Assembly (NCBI RefSeq): GCF_023343835.1
Contig: NC_064444.1
Span: 10,097,219 to 10,161,218 of the forward strand
DNA from: Lagopus muta
Taxonomy: Eukaryota > Chordata > Aves > Galliformes > Phasianidae
Direction of reading: 5' to 3'
Length of the DNA stretch: 64,000 bases
In this document: positions 37,971 to 51,300 of the stretch, in pieces
Position numbering within the stretch: the stretch's first letter is position 1
How the letters are laid out: each line of letters starts with the position of its first letter
The notes under the pieces: generated by a model
What the model was told of the DNA's origin: nothing
Database searches by the model: none
The model's input: only the letters and a program-made list of their open reading frames with translations
Position numbers and translations under genes: made by a program

Positions 37971-40609
37971 TCCTCTTCAGCAACTTCTAAATAACTTCAG
38001 ATGTGGAAACAGTGAGGTCTAATATGGCTGTAGCTCAAGTAATGTTCTGGCAGTGTTTGTGAGCATGGAAACAGTATCCGTAATTAGGGCTAATGGCTTA
38101 TCTTCTTGGAAAGAACAGGTAAAGATTGTGCCATGTTATATGCATGTAGAGCCAATGTCCGTTTTGGTTAACTGAAAATCTCCTCCACTGAGAAGTTCAG
38201 GTTATTAAATGCATAATGCATGGTAACTGCATGTGCAATGGTTATTTACTAGCTCTTTGCTTCTCTAAGTTATTTCTACATAACATGTTGTATAAAGATG
38301 CAACATGCAGTGTTTCCAATGGAGTCCTGAAGGGAGAGATATGATTAAGAATGTTATGCAGTAATGCATCCTAACATGAAATGTATTTGTGAGCATCATA
38401 CATGCACGCAGAATTGCTTAGCTCAGTAATTCTTTACATCTCTGCAGCATATTGGCTGTTTTAGCACAAAGGTAGCAGTTCCAGAAACAGTATTAGTAAT
38501 AAGAAATAGCTCATCATTTTCTTTGTACTATAACAAACATGTTACTATATAAGGATTTGCCAGATATTGGCTTTTTTCCATTGCAGTAGAGATTATTTAT
38601 ATCTGAAAAATTGTGTAAAATGGTGGTGTTGAAGCAGTTGTAAACTTTATCTTTGGCAGTCAAATATGCAGTGGCATTGTCAGTTAGTACTCTTTCATAA
38701 ATTAAAAAAAAAAAAAAAAAAAGAAAAACCTATCTGGTCAGTAATCATTTATTTTTTTTTGTTAAACCTCTGTTTCTTACCTCTTGTTTAGATTTTCTTG
38801 AAGTTACCCAGACACTGGACTTCCTGAACAGCGTTTCTGATGGATTTACTGTAGTCACATAAATGTAAGATGAAAGAAATCTTCTTAAAATATTGACCCT
38901 CAATTTTACTTGTCCTAACAATAACTTCTACTCTCTTCTCACCTGTGATCACAATGATTCCACTTTACTTCCTCCAAAGCCAGGTCACCTAATTAAAATA
39001 AAAATGTAAAGAGCTTGCTTTATGATATTAAATTCAGTAGTTCAGTGGAAAAAAAAGTCCAGTGAATGAGTTTTTAATACTCTGATAAATCATAGCAATA
39101 CCTTTTTATTGCCCAATTAATTAACTCTATATTTTAAATAATAATAATAATAATTAATAGCAGCTCTGTTTTCCTAACTTGGCTGAAGATACCATTGTGA
39201 CCCCTGGTAATGCTGCAAGAAAAGATCAAACCTTTTGAACTGTAGATGTGGGTAAATGCCTTTTATGGGAAATAACACAAAGTTTCAGAAACTGAATTAT
39301 TAGTCTTCTATGAATTATACTTGAACCTGTTAGGTAACTGAAATCTTTATGAACAAATATCTGATAACTGAGCAAACATCTTTCTATGAGATTTTATTGT
39401 ACTGCTAAGAAGAAAGGAGTTAATACTGAATGTATTCAGTTATAGAAACCTGTGTCTTACAGTGTTAAGACTAACTTCATAGAGCAATTAGAACATTTTT
39501 CTCATATAGGATAGGGTCAGTATCTGTCGTGTTATATTCCTGAGCCTGAGTGCTCAGTGACACATTGTTTGATGGTATTCTGGGTGGTGATTTGCTATCT
39601 ACTCTTTAAAGAGGGAGAGAAAAAAAAAAAAAACAACGGTCCACCTTAGCAGATAATCCAGAAGACAAGGGTAATCCTGGTTTTTCATGGGGCTTTGGAG
39701 TTTCTCAAGTCTTCAAGATATTTTTTTCTAGATACCAGACAGTGCAGGAATTGCCAGGGAATACAGACATCAAATACAGATATGATCAGATTATATATGA
39801 CTGCTGAAATACTTGCTTCTGATTACAAATTAAAAATGTAACTAATCTTAGAATACCTATGGTCTATTTATAGTGTTGTGAAAGTAAAACTTCGTGGTAT
39901 GATTCATAAATTGCTCTTCACGTTTATCCTTTTAATAGATAATGTTTTCAGTTGCTGTGGTATATACAGAATGCCAGTAGTATCAGCTACATGCAATCTT
40001 AATTAAAGGAAAATGCTACTTTGCTATATGCAAAATGTCAATTTTTCATGCTGACATCTTTACCTTGTCCATTTTTATTCAATTTCTGTTTTCTCATGAA
40101 GTGCTAGTGGTTGTTTAAGGGCTACATATTTGTGTGTCAAAAAACACATGAATGCCTTGATTTAAGCAAACTAGTTCTTTAGTTTACAGATTTGAATGAT
40201 CAGTAAAATACATGTGAAGACTGCCTCTATTCCTGTGGAATGTTGATAGAGAAAGAGCGGGAGATCCGTTGAGAACATCTAGGTGAATACTGTGAGTGGA
40301 AAGGTGATAAGCAGAATAACAGAAGTATTTCATAAATCCCTCCAAATAAGATGTATTATAGGAAGATTTGGCATAAACTGATGAAGTAGATTTTCAACTG
40401 AGTCAATGCTATTGTAATTTGTAGGAACAGTCTCTTAAAATACAGAATAGTTTTTAAACTTCTAGTGCATTTATTAATATTTATCTGGTTAGAAGTTGAC
40501 ATGGCTATAGCAACTGCAGGATAATAGTAGTATGTGTTACAGAGATCTTTGTAAGGAGTCAGTGTCTCCCCCTTCTGTGTGAGAAGAAACATTTCTGGAT
40601 TTTTGATGG
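37971..40609. other. Gene-poor DNA
   Basis: No coding exon recognised. Short A-runs (about 38703-38720, 39620-39633) and a TAA microsatellite near 39137-39155. Confidence 0.6.
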
Positions 40610-41647
40610 AGAGATGGCAGTGCCCAGCGGGCCGTAGTTAATGGAGTTAAGTCCAGCTGGCGATCTGTTACAAATGGTGTCCCCCAGGGGTTGCTACTGG
40701 GGCCCATCTTGTTTAATATCTTTACTGATGACCTAGATGAGGGGATTGAGTGTACTCTCAGTAAGTTTGCAGATGACACCAAGCTGGGAGGTGGTGTTGA
40801 TCTGCCCAAGGGTGGGGAGGCCTTTCAGATGGATCTAGATAAGCTGGATCGCTGGGCTGAGGTGAATGGGATAAGGTTCAACAAGGCCAAGTGCCCGGGT
40901 CCTGCATTTTGGCCACAACAACCCCATGCAGCACTATAGGCTTAGGGCTGAGTGGCTGGATGACTGTGAAGAGGAAAGGGACCTGGGGATGTTGGTTGAT
41001 GCTTGGCTGAACATGAGCCAGCAGTGTGCTCAGGTGGTCAAGAGGAACAACACCATCCTGGCCTGCATTAGAAATAGTATGGCCAGCAGGAGAAGGGAGG
41101 TAATCATCCCCTTCTACTCAACACTGGAGAGGCCACACCTTCAGTACTGTGTTCAGTTTTGGGCCCCTCACTACAGGAAAGACATTGAGGCCCTGGAGCG
41201 TGTGCAGAGAAGGACAACGAAGCTGATGAGGGGTCTGGAGCACAAGTCTTATGAGGAGCGGTTGAGGAGTTGGGATTGTTCAGTCTGGACAAGAGGAGGC
41301 TCAGGGGAGACCTCATTGCACTCTGCAACTTCCTGAAGGGAGGTTGTGATGAGGAGGGGTTTATTGTCTTCTCCCAGGCAACAAACAGGACCCGAGGAAA
41401 TGGCCGCAAGTTGTACCAGAGGAGGTTTAGATTAGAGATGAGGAAAAGCTTTTTCTCCCAGAGAGTGGTCAGGCACTGGAATGGCTGCCCAGGGAGGTGG
41501 TGAAGTTGCCGTCCTTGGCAGTGTTCAAGAGATGTTTGGATGAGGAGCTACGAGAGATGGTTTAGTGCTTGTGATAGCAATGGTAATGGCAGGACAGTTG
41601 GATTAGATGATTTTGTAGGTCCTTTCCAACCTTGTGATTCTATGATA
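40610..41647 (+). mobile_element. CR1 LINE, 5'-truncated, decayed
   Basis: The C-terminal part of the CR1 reverse transcriptase is readable but spread over three frames: a segment with GVPQG and the catalytic FADDTKLGG motif (about 40675-40940), a second with [15 protein letters not shown] (about 40926-41340), and a third with [20 protein letters not shown] and HWNGCPGRW (about 41270-41503). Frameshifts and stops make it non-functional. The 3' UTR ends with the CR1-type terminus GATTCTATGATA at 41636-41647 without poly(A). The 5' boundary is approximate. It is a copy-number repeat with no host function evident. Confidence 0.93.
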
Positions 41648-41800
41648 AAAGGTGTTCTCATAACTAGCATTCAGAAAATGAAATGAAAATACCAGCAGCA
41701 AATAAATATTCCATTAGTTGATCCCTTACTAATTTTACTGTGGTTTTTTTTGACTGCCATGACAAATTTTACACGATAGGACCAAGTATATTTTAATCGC
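41648..41800. other. Short spacer between CR1 and mariner-type element
   Basis: AT-rich sequence with no feature seen; the two mobile elements lie only about 150 bp apart. Confidence 0.6.
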
Positions 41801-42378
41801 TTAGGTTGTTCCAAAACTAATGCCTCCTATTTATTTCCATGAAAATGTCAATAGGTATAAAAAGCACAACATAATCTGAGAGAGCAAATTCACAGCTACA
41901 AAATGTTATTTTTCAATGTAGTCATCACCACTAGCTGTGCATTTTAATCAGCAATGAACAAGACCCTCCACCCTTGTGAAAATCTGCGTGACTGCAATGT
42001 AGATTGTCTTTTGAGTAAAAGTTGTTGTTGCTACTGCTGAAATGCACCACCCACCATGTCACTGACTGTGCTCACATCCACTGTTTGGATGCATTGAGCA
42101 AATGTTGATGAATGTGAGTGGGTGCCATTTTTTCCACATGGAGGAATTCATTGACACACTTTTGCTTCGTGTGCACTTCCATGTCAGATGCCATTTTGTC
42201 AGACTGCTGCTCTGCTGCCATCTGTCACATGGCAACAAAATGTAATGGAATACTGGTAAAAAAAAAAAAAAGGCTCGGCCTCTGCTGCCATACCACCAAT
42301 AACTGCTTCTGCTATTGTGGGACAGTATAATAATAATAGTATAATAAAATAGGAGGTGTTACTTTCAGAGCAGCTCTT
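41801..42378 (-). mobile_element. Galluhop / Mariner1-like DNA transposon, non-autonomous deletion copy
   Basis: The left terminal repeat TTAGGTTGTTCCAAAACTAA followed by TGCCTCCTATTT (41801-41832) faces a diverged inverted copy on the right (AAATAGGAGG then TGTTACTTTC, about 42347-42376). The interior on the minus strand shows remnants of a mariner-type transposase N-terminus (MEVHTKQKCVNEFLHVEK), then a much shortened body with a stop. The length of about 578 bp is far less than a full mariner, so it could move only in trans, and it is diverged. A 13-nt A-run and a TAA run interrupt it. Family naming is from memory of chicken repeats. Confidence 0.8.
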
Positions 42379-45300
42379 GTATAGTGAGGAAAAAAAAAAT
42401 CCTTTACTGCAATACTTTTTAAAAAAGAATGTTTTTTCAAAAAAATTTTGAGTGGAGAAATTAATTTAGAAATTTCATTGTACCATACATTATTGACCGA
42501 CAACAGATGACAGTATACTGGGTGCATTTATGTGGTAATGAGCCCATCAGTATGTAAGATATATAGCTAAAATTTGTAAAAAGTGGTTTGGGACCCTAAC
42601 TCACTTCTCTTAGGTTATTTCATCACTTCTGGAAGATTATCTCTTTGTTAGGAAGTGACTTACATCAGGAAGTTGCACAGTAATGAAAGATGGGCTGAAT
42701 TTTGCTGGTCACTTTGTTACTCACACAGGATGAATTTCTGCAGTAACTGAAGAAACCTTCAGTGTACCTGAGGAAAAGGAAGCCAAGAGATTACACAGGT
42801 TGTCCTTTCCATCCCTTCCTTATCTTTGTGTTGAGATCAGCTTTAGTGCAGAGTGCTGAAGTTTGTGATGTTGTATTTTCAGTTTAGTATCTGGAAATGC
42901 CTATTTTACTAAGTGGGGGCACAAGATAAATCTGGGTGTTTTCTCTGTGTTGTTTTCACTCCAGATTTATACTGAGTTGAAACTTATGGAGATACCGCTT
43001 TTAGAACATACTTGCCTCCCAAGTGCTTGAGAATTTACCTGGCAAACTAAATGTTCAAAGAAATTACACGTTTAGACTTTCTTTTAGAGACACAAATTCA
43101 CAGATATTTTCTTATTTTAGTTGGCATCAAATTTTTTAAGAGAATTGGGATGTCTGTGGCAAAGTAAAATTACCAAATTATATTGTAGCAGTAGGCCATT
43201 TTCAGTGAATCTAGAATGTGACAGTAAAGATTATTTGTATGCATTATGTAGCTTTATGTAAATGTCTAAACAACAACTCAATTTATGGTAGCTTGTAACC
43301 TATGTGTACAGTTGGATAAACAGTTTAACTATTCATGTGCATTATTTTTATATGATGAAATGCAGTACCGTAACTACACCCTAAAGGATAATACTGCTCA
43401 CTCCTCTTGTGCTGGAGAGACCAACAGGGACTGGCCATTTAGGGCTATCAGTAAACCAGTACTGTGCTAGGGTGAAAGGAAGCATATGAATCATAAATGT
43501 GGCATGCTTCACCTGTTTTGTTGCTAACTTTATGATTTCATGCTGCTTAAGCATTATGATTTTATGATTGAAATGTCTGTTCTCCTCCCTTGCTGTGTAA
43601 TAAGATGACATTGAAAAAAACCCTCCTTTTTGGGTTGTAGTGTGTTGATAAAATATATCAACGCTTGATCTGAATCCCTGAAATAGCCTCAATTTGCCCT
43701 CTGTTCTTCCGTGTTTGTGACTGCACTCACTTCTAAATTATTGCATGAATGCTTTAAAAAGGAGAATAGTGAGAGTCAAGAAGTTTTCTTCAGTTTAAGA
43801 ATGTCTCCATTTTATTCACTTTTCTTCCATGTCATCTTCTGTATATACTTCATGCTTGTTTTATGTCTAGTAGAAACAAGGATAAAATGGCTGTAGCATC
43901 TTTCTTGCCAATTAAAATCCACATGTCAGTAAGGAATTTTATATTAAGTATCCACACTTAGGAATACTTTCTTTTAAAAGAATGCCTTCATTTCCAAAGA
44001 AGAGCTTTGTGCAAGTAGATCTCTTAGAAATGATAATGGTAAGCTCAGCTCTTTTTTGTTAAATAAAATCAGTCTTTGTAGCCCTTTGTAACAGTTGATG
44101 CTGCTATCCCCTTTTGAAAAATCCTGCAGTACGTTGGCATCAATTTTGTTTTAGCATAAGTTAACTCACATGTGATCCAACTGTGCCGAAACGATGGTGT
44201 CCTTTGGGGCTGCTATTCAGGAGGGGATTGGCTGGACTGCAGCTGCCAAAATTAGTCATTACTGCTATGCAACTGACGTATGACATATGCTCTTTCTATG
44301 ATGCTGATGGAATTAGTGGTCAGGTTAAACCATCTTTCAGAACTCAAGCTATCCCGATGTTCAAGATTGCTCTGTGCTGCCTACTAGGCAACCAAAATGT
44401 CCAGAGCTTTCTTACTGTCATTGTCACATAGGAAGTATTAATACATTTATCTACAGAAATGCAGCGCATAGCCAATTGTTTATGTTACTGCTTCATTCAA
44501 TTTTACTAAAATTGATAGAGATTGTCCACCATAATTCACATTTTAGTTAAGTTGATGGGTACTAAATCACAGCCAGAGCCAGACTGGTAATAAAGTATTT
44601 GAGTATAAAGGTGTGGATAAGCAATTTTTATAATATGAACATACCTAATTCCCACAAATCTTAAGTCATCCTCATAGTGTGTTATTTTTTTGTTACAAAG
44701 AGAAGGCTGACCTAACCTGCATTTTTAGATCATCTCTGCCAACCTTCAAAGTGGCTGCTTACCCGTCATTACTTTGCTGTATCTACAGATAAAGTAAATG
44801 TATATATTGTTGCTAGCCTTTGTGACAAGTTATGTTTGGTAACTTCATCGTAATTTTTAACCATTTTCTAATAGCTTTGGACTGTGTAGTGGTGAATCAT
44901 CTCTCCGTGTAGGTGAAAAATGTTGTTATGGACATTCTGTATGGGCTAATCTGTATATGACAACTTTCTGGCCACCTGTTAGCATATGCATATTCTCCAG
45001 ATATTTACTGAGACTAGATAAGAATTTAAGAGAATGAGGGATTATTTTAAGAATGTAGAGATGTGCTTTTGACTTGCTTGGTTCAGTGGTGGTGGCGTAT
45101 GTTGAATTTTACTGATGCGTGTAGATCAAGGTAGTTTATTATATGGATTCATATAAAACGTGAAAAAAAAGCAGCTGCTATTGAAGTCAATATAATAGCA
45201 AACTAAAAGATTTTTTTCTATCACATATGCTTATAAATATATATTGTATGTGTGTATATCCCTGCAGTGCATATCTAGAACAAATACTGTATTGTTCAGA

Positions 45301-48300
45301 AAGCTTCTCAAACTTTGTCAGAACTGTTTATACATGTAACTGCATCCAATTAATAGGTAAGGGAGAAGGTGCTAAGTGCAGTAACTGTGAGTTGGTTGTA
45401 TTCTAATTACTCCTGTGGGTTATGCGTATCAATTGCTACTGGATTTTAAGGATATACTTGTCTGAAGACTGCAGGTCTAAGCGTGCACTTTATCAAAAGG
45501 ACAACAAAAGTTACAACTGTCTTATGGACACAGCTGCGTTTAGATAAGCATACAAGTTGCTAAGGACTAGACTAAATGCAGAAATCAGTTGTTACAAAGG
45601 AGTAGTTCTTAAATTCACAAAACTGTACCATCTTTATCAGTGGTAGTTTTCTGTTTTTCTCTTGAGATGAGATGACAGTGCATGTTACTTCTTTAGTAAC
45701 CTGCTCACTGGGTTTCTTCATAGTTATTTCTTGTGACTGAATATTCCTATTACCAACGGGTAATCCAGTGTAATCAGGAGAATAAGAAAAGGCCTACAGG
45801 AATAGGATGCATTAGTCTTACTCATCCCAAGCTTTGACATGTTCTGCTCTTTGCAACATCTTTCTGGTCTCTATGGCATTCTCAGTGAGTTGGTAACATC
45901 CCAATCTTGAGGAAATCTGCACTCCTTTCAGAAGCTGGTAACTTAAGAGTATCTTAAATACTTGACATTCTTAAGAACCAGTAATGAGCCGACATAGTAA
46001 GATGGTAAAAGTTGATAAAATAAATTGTAATAGAGAATGAAAAGAAGTGTGAAAAATAAACTCAGAGCACTTGAATATATCCTCATAACTCCATCAGTCC
46101 CCAATAGTTAGAGGTAGGTAAATGAATTCCAGAAAGACAGTAGAACTGGATGAAATTGTTTCCTTTTTAAATCACAGTTTAAATAATAAGAAAGCTCCTG
46201 CTAAACCTGCTGAACTGTGAGCTGTATCATATGATGAATTGCGTCACTGCAAATTCTGTATTCTGAAGGCTGAAGACAATATTGTTCTGAACCTCTACTG
46301 AGGAATACCACACAGATGTTCATGGATCATGATGTTCTATTTTCCCTTGATCAATAACTGTCATCTGTCCCTTAAAGAAGCTATTTTCTGTGTTTAGAAA
46401 AAGTGCTGTCTCTGGGGGAACTGAGGAAACACACGTTTTAGTGATGTGTTCAAAATTATATGAGAAGTATACCTAGCAAAGCTAGGATCAAAGCCCAGAT
46501 TTTTTGATCTCCATTCTTTATCTACAAATCTGTTTTCTCTTTGGTAAAGTCCTCTTTCAGGTCTGATCAAATCTAATTTTATCCATCTGAACAGCTTACT
46601 AGCTTCTGTAACATAGTAAAGTTTTTTAAAATGGACATAGTTCAGGAAAATAGCTCATGTAATGGGAACACCTGTGGTTTAACTCCAGTGAACCTTGAAA
46701 TCTTGACTCAGGACAGGGCTACTTACAACAGTTTACCTGCTGTAAGAATCAGAAAGTAAGGAATAGAAAATTAAAAAGTATTATAAAACTAGCAGCTTCA
46801 GTTAGCAATGCCAGACTTGCAGTTGAAATAATTACAATCCTGATTTTTTTATTTTTTTTTTGTTCTCATGTTAAAGTGTAGTGATGCCCTTATTTTCTGT
46901 GCATGTCAACCAATTATTCATATGGCTGTACCTGCCACAAAGCCCATATATGAGAAGGGAAACTGAATGCCTCTGACTGTTGCAACAGCTCCTGTTGCAG
47001 AAAATGTCCATTCAGAAAGAAGCTATTTAGATTAAAGAAAATAATAATAAAACCAAAAGAAAATGCAGTCAGCTCAGGTAAAAATGGAATCAATTCCATA
47101 TTCTTGAGTTTGTCATCAGCGGAATATTACTCGGTATATATGCCATTATATGTTTTCAACGTGTTCTTTTAATCCTACAGTTGCTACTAAAATAGGTTTA
47201 AAAGGTAAAGAGGCTTAAGTGATGTCTTCTATATGTATTGTGCTTCCTCAGATAAAAGTAATGGTATTTTTAATTACATATTTCAATTAAAGAAATCATA
47301 TCTGTGCAGCTACTGCATAGGTGCCTGACTGAAATAGAAATGGAAGTGGGAAAAAAAAAAGTAGAAAAGAAAATGGAAACGGCAACAACAAAAATCAAAG
47401 CAGCTACAACTGCCTGAAAGAAAGATTATCTCTTATCGTGGCTTCCTCTTGCTGAATAAAATGTGATGCGATCAGGTCACTGCATGTAAAATGCTTTAAG
47501 AATGTGATCTGTACTTCATCATTATAAAATTCAAACATTCTTGAACCTTTTATTCCACCCTGTTCATATTTATCTTTTTGGTCCTGCCTTCATCGGGTAC
47601 CACATTTGTATTGATAAATTGTAGGTACTTGGAGATGTATTGATGGTCTGAAGACAGTTCAAAATGTAGAGTGCTGTGGCTTTGCATATCATTACACCTA
47701 ACTCGCTCTTTGCCTCTTGAAAGCTGTCGATTTGTGCATTATTGCTATTCAGGCTGATAAATGACAGTAATTGTTCTTAAGTTGAAGAGCTGGCTTAATG
47801 TGCTGACTTGCTTGGGAATTCTGAGCACCAGGGTTAAACTAGCGCTCCACTGGTTCTAACAAAATGGTCTTTTCCAGCTCAGAATAGATACTTAATTGAA
47901 TTACTTCAGTTTTCATGCATTTTGCAGCTTTGCATTTGAAGAAAAAATATTCATAACAAGATCAGGGAATTCAGAGCTGTTCATAGTGAGGTCAGGCTTG
48001 GTATGTGCCCCCACTTCAAGGCACCTGCTCCCACTGGTAGTACCACAATTAAAAAAATTAAAAAAAAAAAAGAAGTGTGAGAAAGAATATTTTAGTCCTA
48101 CAATGACACTGGGAAAGACATAAGAATCGGATGGAGATGTATTCCTTCCTGTTCCTTCTTCCACTATCCCTGTGGTGGATCTTAGTAAGGCACACTTATA
48201 AAGATGAAATACATCTTATTTTGCGGGATTTCTTCTAAGCAATGTTTTCTCATGTGTACTGGTACAGATTTTCAGTTAATTTAATCTAGGAATAATATCC

Positions 48301-51300
48301 TCAAGTCTCTGTTAGTTCCCCAAAAATGACAGTTTAGTTTCAGGTATAACTCCAGAACAATTCCTAATGAAATTCTGAATTTTTTTCCTTCAATATTGAT
48401 CCACAGAAAATAAATTAAAAAACTTCAGTGTTTAGTGTGCCTTGAATTGTTCATACTTAGCAGCGCTGATGTGTACTGGGATATAAAAGAAGAGTCACAT
48501 GCCCCACATTTCTTCATTTCAGGCAATTTTATAAACAATCTCTATAGTTCTCTTAGGTGACAGCTGGGCAGTTCCATTTTCTGTACCAATGCAAAAATAT
48601 CAAATCAGGTTGAAAAAATTATTGAGCAAGATTTGGGATGAAATTTATTTACTTTAGTTTGATTTTGCTCTCCATGATGACATAGCTGCTTCATGTACAT
48701 ATTTTGGGTGGGATCAGTCCCATTCACATGGGGTACAAAAAAATCTTTTCGCTACAAAGGTAATATGTTTATTAATTATAACCAAGTGTGATATTTGAGA
48801 TTCTAGAGTGCATCCTAGAGGTACTGACTGCTCATTTTGGGAGAATTTCAGTCACAACCTTACTGCAAGGTTCTTGTATTCTTATTTAGAACTGCTGTGG
48901 CTTCAGTGCATAATGCAAATAGTCCAAGTTATGAAATCACTGGAAAATGATCATGCAATATTTGTTTAGTCAGCTTAGTAAACAGAACTCATTTTCTTTA
49001 GTCTTTAAAAGGAAGAATCTTTACAGTCAAATAAATGTGGTAGATGGTGAGTGAATAATGTTATTGGAAAGGTGCATCTTTTTCAATTATAAAGTCTTGT
49101 GATTGTTACCCTGTGAAATCCAAAATTGTCATTCAGATAGTCTCCTCAGATTTGGGTGTTTTAATTGGTGACTGACATCTGCCAACTAATTGCCTACCAG
49201 TTTCTATGAATTCGAGGGTAAATATGTTTTGGACCACTGAAGGCTCAGACTTTGCACAGGTATGCTGACACTCACCATTCATCCCAGTTCATTCGAGATC
49301 CTTGCTAAAACTGACTATTAAGAAGGGAGAAGAATACAGCTGTGCTACTCAACGGCTGTACAAGAGACACATTATTTTGAATTACTGTTAGAAAAGATAA
49401 ATTCATCACTAGAAACACTTGACAGCACTTAAGGGGACACTGCTGTTTAGATTAGATGTTGGGGCTCATCTACTGAATGTAAAAGAAATGCTCTGTTATG
49501 AAGGCCGTAAAAAAATCAATTTTATTTCCGCCTAGTCCTTTGTTACAGTACAAATTTCTTACCTCTTCCGATAAGTTTTCATTTAGTGAGCTAGATTTTG
49601 TTGAAGATATTAGTTAAGTTCTAGTTAGTTCCAGAAAGACCCATTGTTTGACTGTAACAGTCTGGAAAATTCAGATTTTTTTCAAGCTGCCTTTTTACTA
49701 ATTTTTTCCTCTCACTTAAGTGCTTTGAAATTAAACAAATAGTCATTAAATACATTTCTTGCCCCAATAATAGGAGAACAGCATTAACAGAGTTCAGAGG
49801 AAACTGGACTTTTTAGGCCTTGTGTGATTGCTGTAGTTCTTTTCAGTTTTATTCAACCACTCTTCTTGGCTGACCTCGTCTTTGTTATTCATGAAACCTG
49901 AAGCCATTGCAGCATAAACCGTAATGGATGCTATCTTTCACATGCTGATCTTCATGCCTAGCTTTTTTTCTTGCAGGGTCCATGTTAGAAGGTTAAAGAA
50001 TAGCATGAGTCAAGCATATATTTTATTTTTCTTAATCTACTCTTCTCCAGTTCTTCAGATCTTTGCTATTCAAAATCAGGATAAAGAAGAAAGTATAAAA
50101 GCTGAGCTCTTAGGAGAACTGGAGATAAATAATTCAGAAGTGTTATGATAATTGGGCACATTTAATGTCTGTCTGTGAGTTTTATATGATTGTTAACACT
50201 CTTTTGCTGAAATGATTTTTTATTTTAAAGTAAAATTCCTGACCTTTCTAGTTCGAGGAGAACTTTACAAACATAGACCTCTTGTTGTTATAGATTTGCT
50301 TCTGACAGTGTTATTAGTATACTGTATGCACTTCTCAAACACAGAATATCTCTGCTGAAGGCAAACAGATGTCGTCTTTCTGAATGTATAGATTGAAATA
50401 ACATTTGAATTTTTATTTCAGCTTGCTGGTATTAGGACTGTTTTTAAGGTTTGTAATATGAGGGACTGTGTTGAAGTTTTCTCAGTTTAGAGGCAGTCAG
50501 GCACTATGCAGTCCAAACTCTGAATGAAACGTGTGGAAAAAAGAGCTTTTTAGGGCCCCGAGGCTCATAGGTTCTGCTGAAGTGAATTGAAATCCTGAAA
50601 AGATTGGCAGATTTTAAAAGCCAAAATGAATTCTGAGGTGTTCACTGGTTTCTATATTGGTAAACAAAAACAGATGTGAGTTTTACTGTTTCTTTTTTTA
50701 ATAAAAAATTCTCCATAAAATGCAATTAATCTCTTCATTGAAGATAATGTGGTATAGGAAAGAGTAAAGAGAAGACTGAGGAGAATGTTTTGATTGCGAA
50801 AGTGAATTTGTATTTTTCTATATGTTTCATTCTTTCTTTTAAAGGATCATTAAAAGTGTTAGAAGAATGTTGTCTTGTGGTTCTACATCATGCTGAATCT
50901 GTAATTATCATTTCCAGCTGGTTGACTGTGAGTTGACCCCATGGAAGTTCCTTGCAGTGACTTTATAGCCTTGGCCTGGCTCTTCAGGTAGTTGTGGTTT
51001 GAAGTTAGGAGTAATCGTGGTTGCTTCTGGATTTGCCTTGTGGTGAGGCTGCTGACGGTTGGTCATAGATGTTTTATTCTTCTGGGCATAACTTTTCTTT
51101 GCACATGTATGTACTGTTAATGTGATTCAGCTGGAGATAACTATGCAGATGTTTTGTGGTTGAAAATAGGGATGGGGAGGGTTCACTGCCTGCTTTTCTA
51201 TATTCTTATTTTAATCTGTGTGCCGCATATAGATGTGCCAGTATTAATTTCTGTTATGTATTCAGTATTTTTTCTGAATCAGAGCTCCACTACTTTAATT

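Noticed and set aside
37480..37990. Solo LTR of an endogenous retrovirus
   Set aside because: No clear TG...CA ends, target duplication or family match that I could recognise; the AATAAA near the end is not enough.
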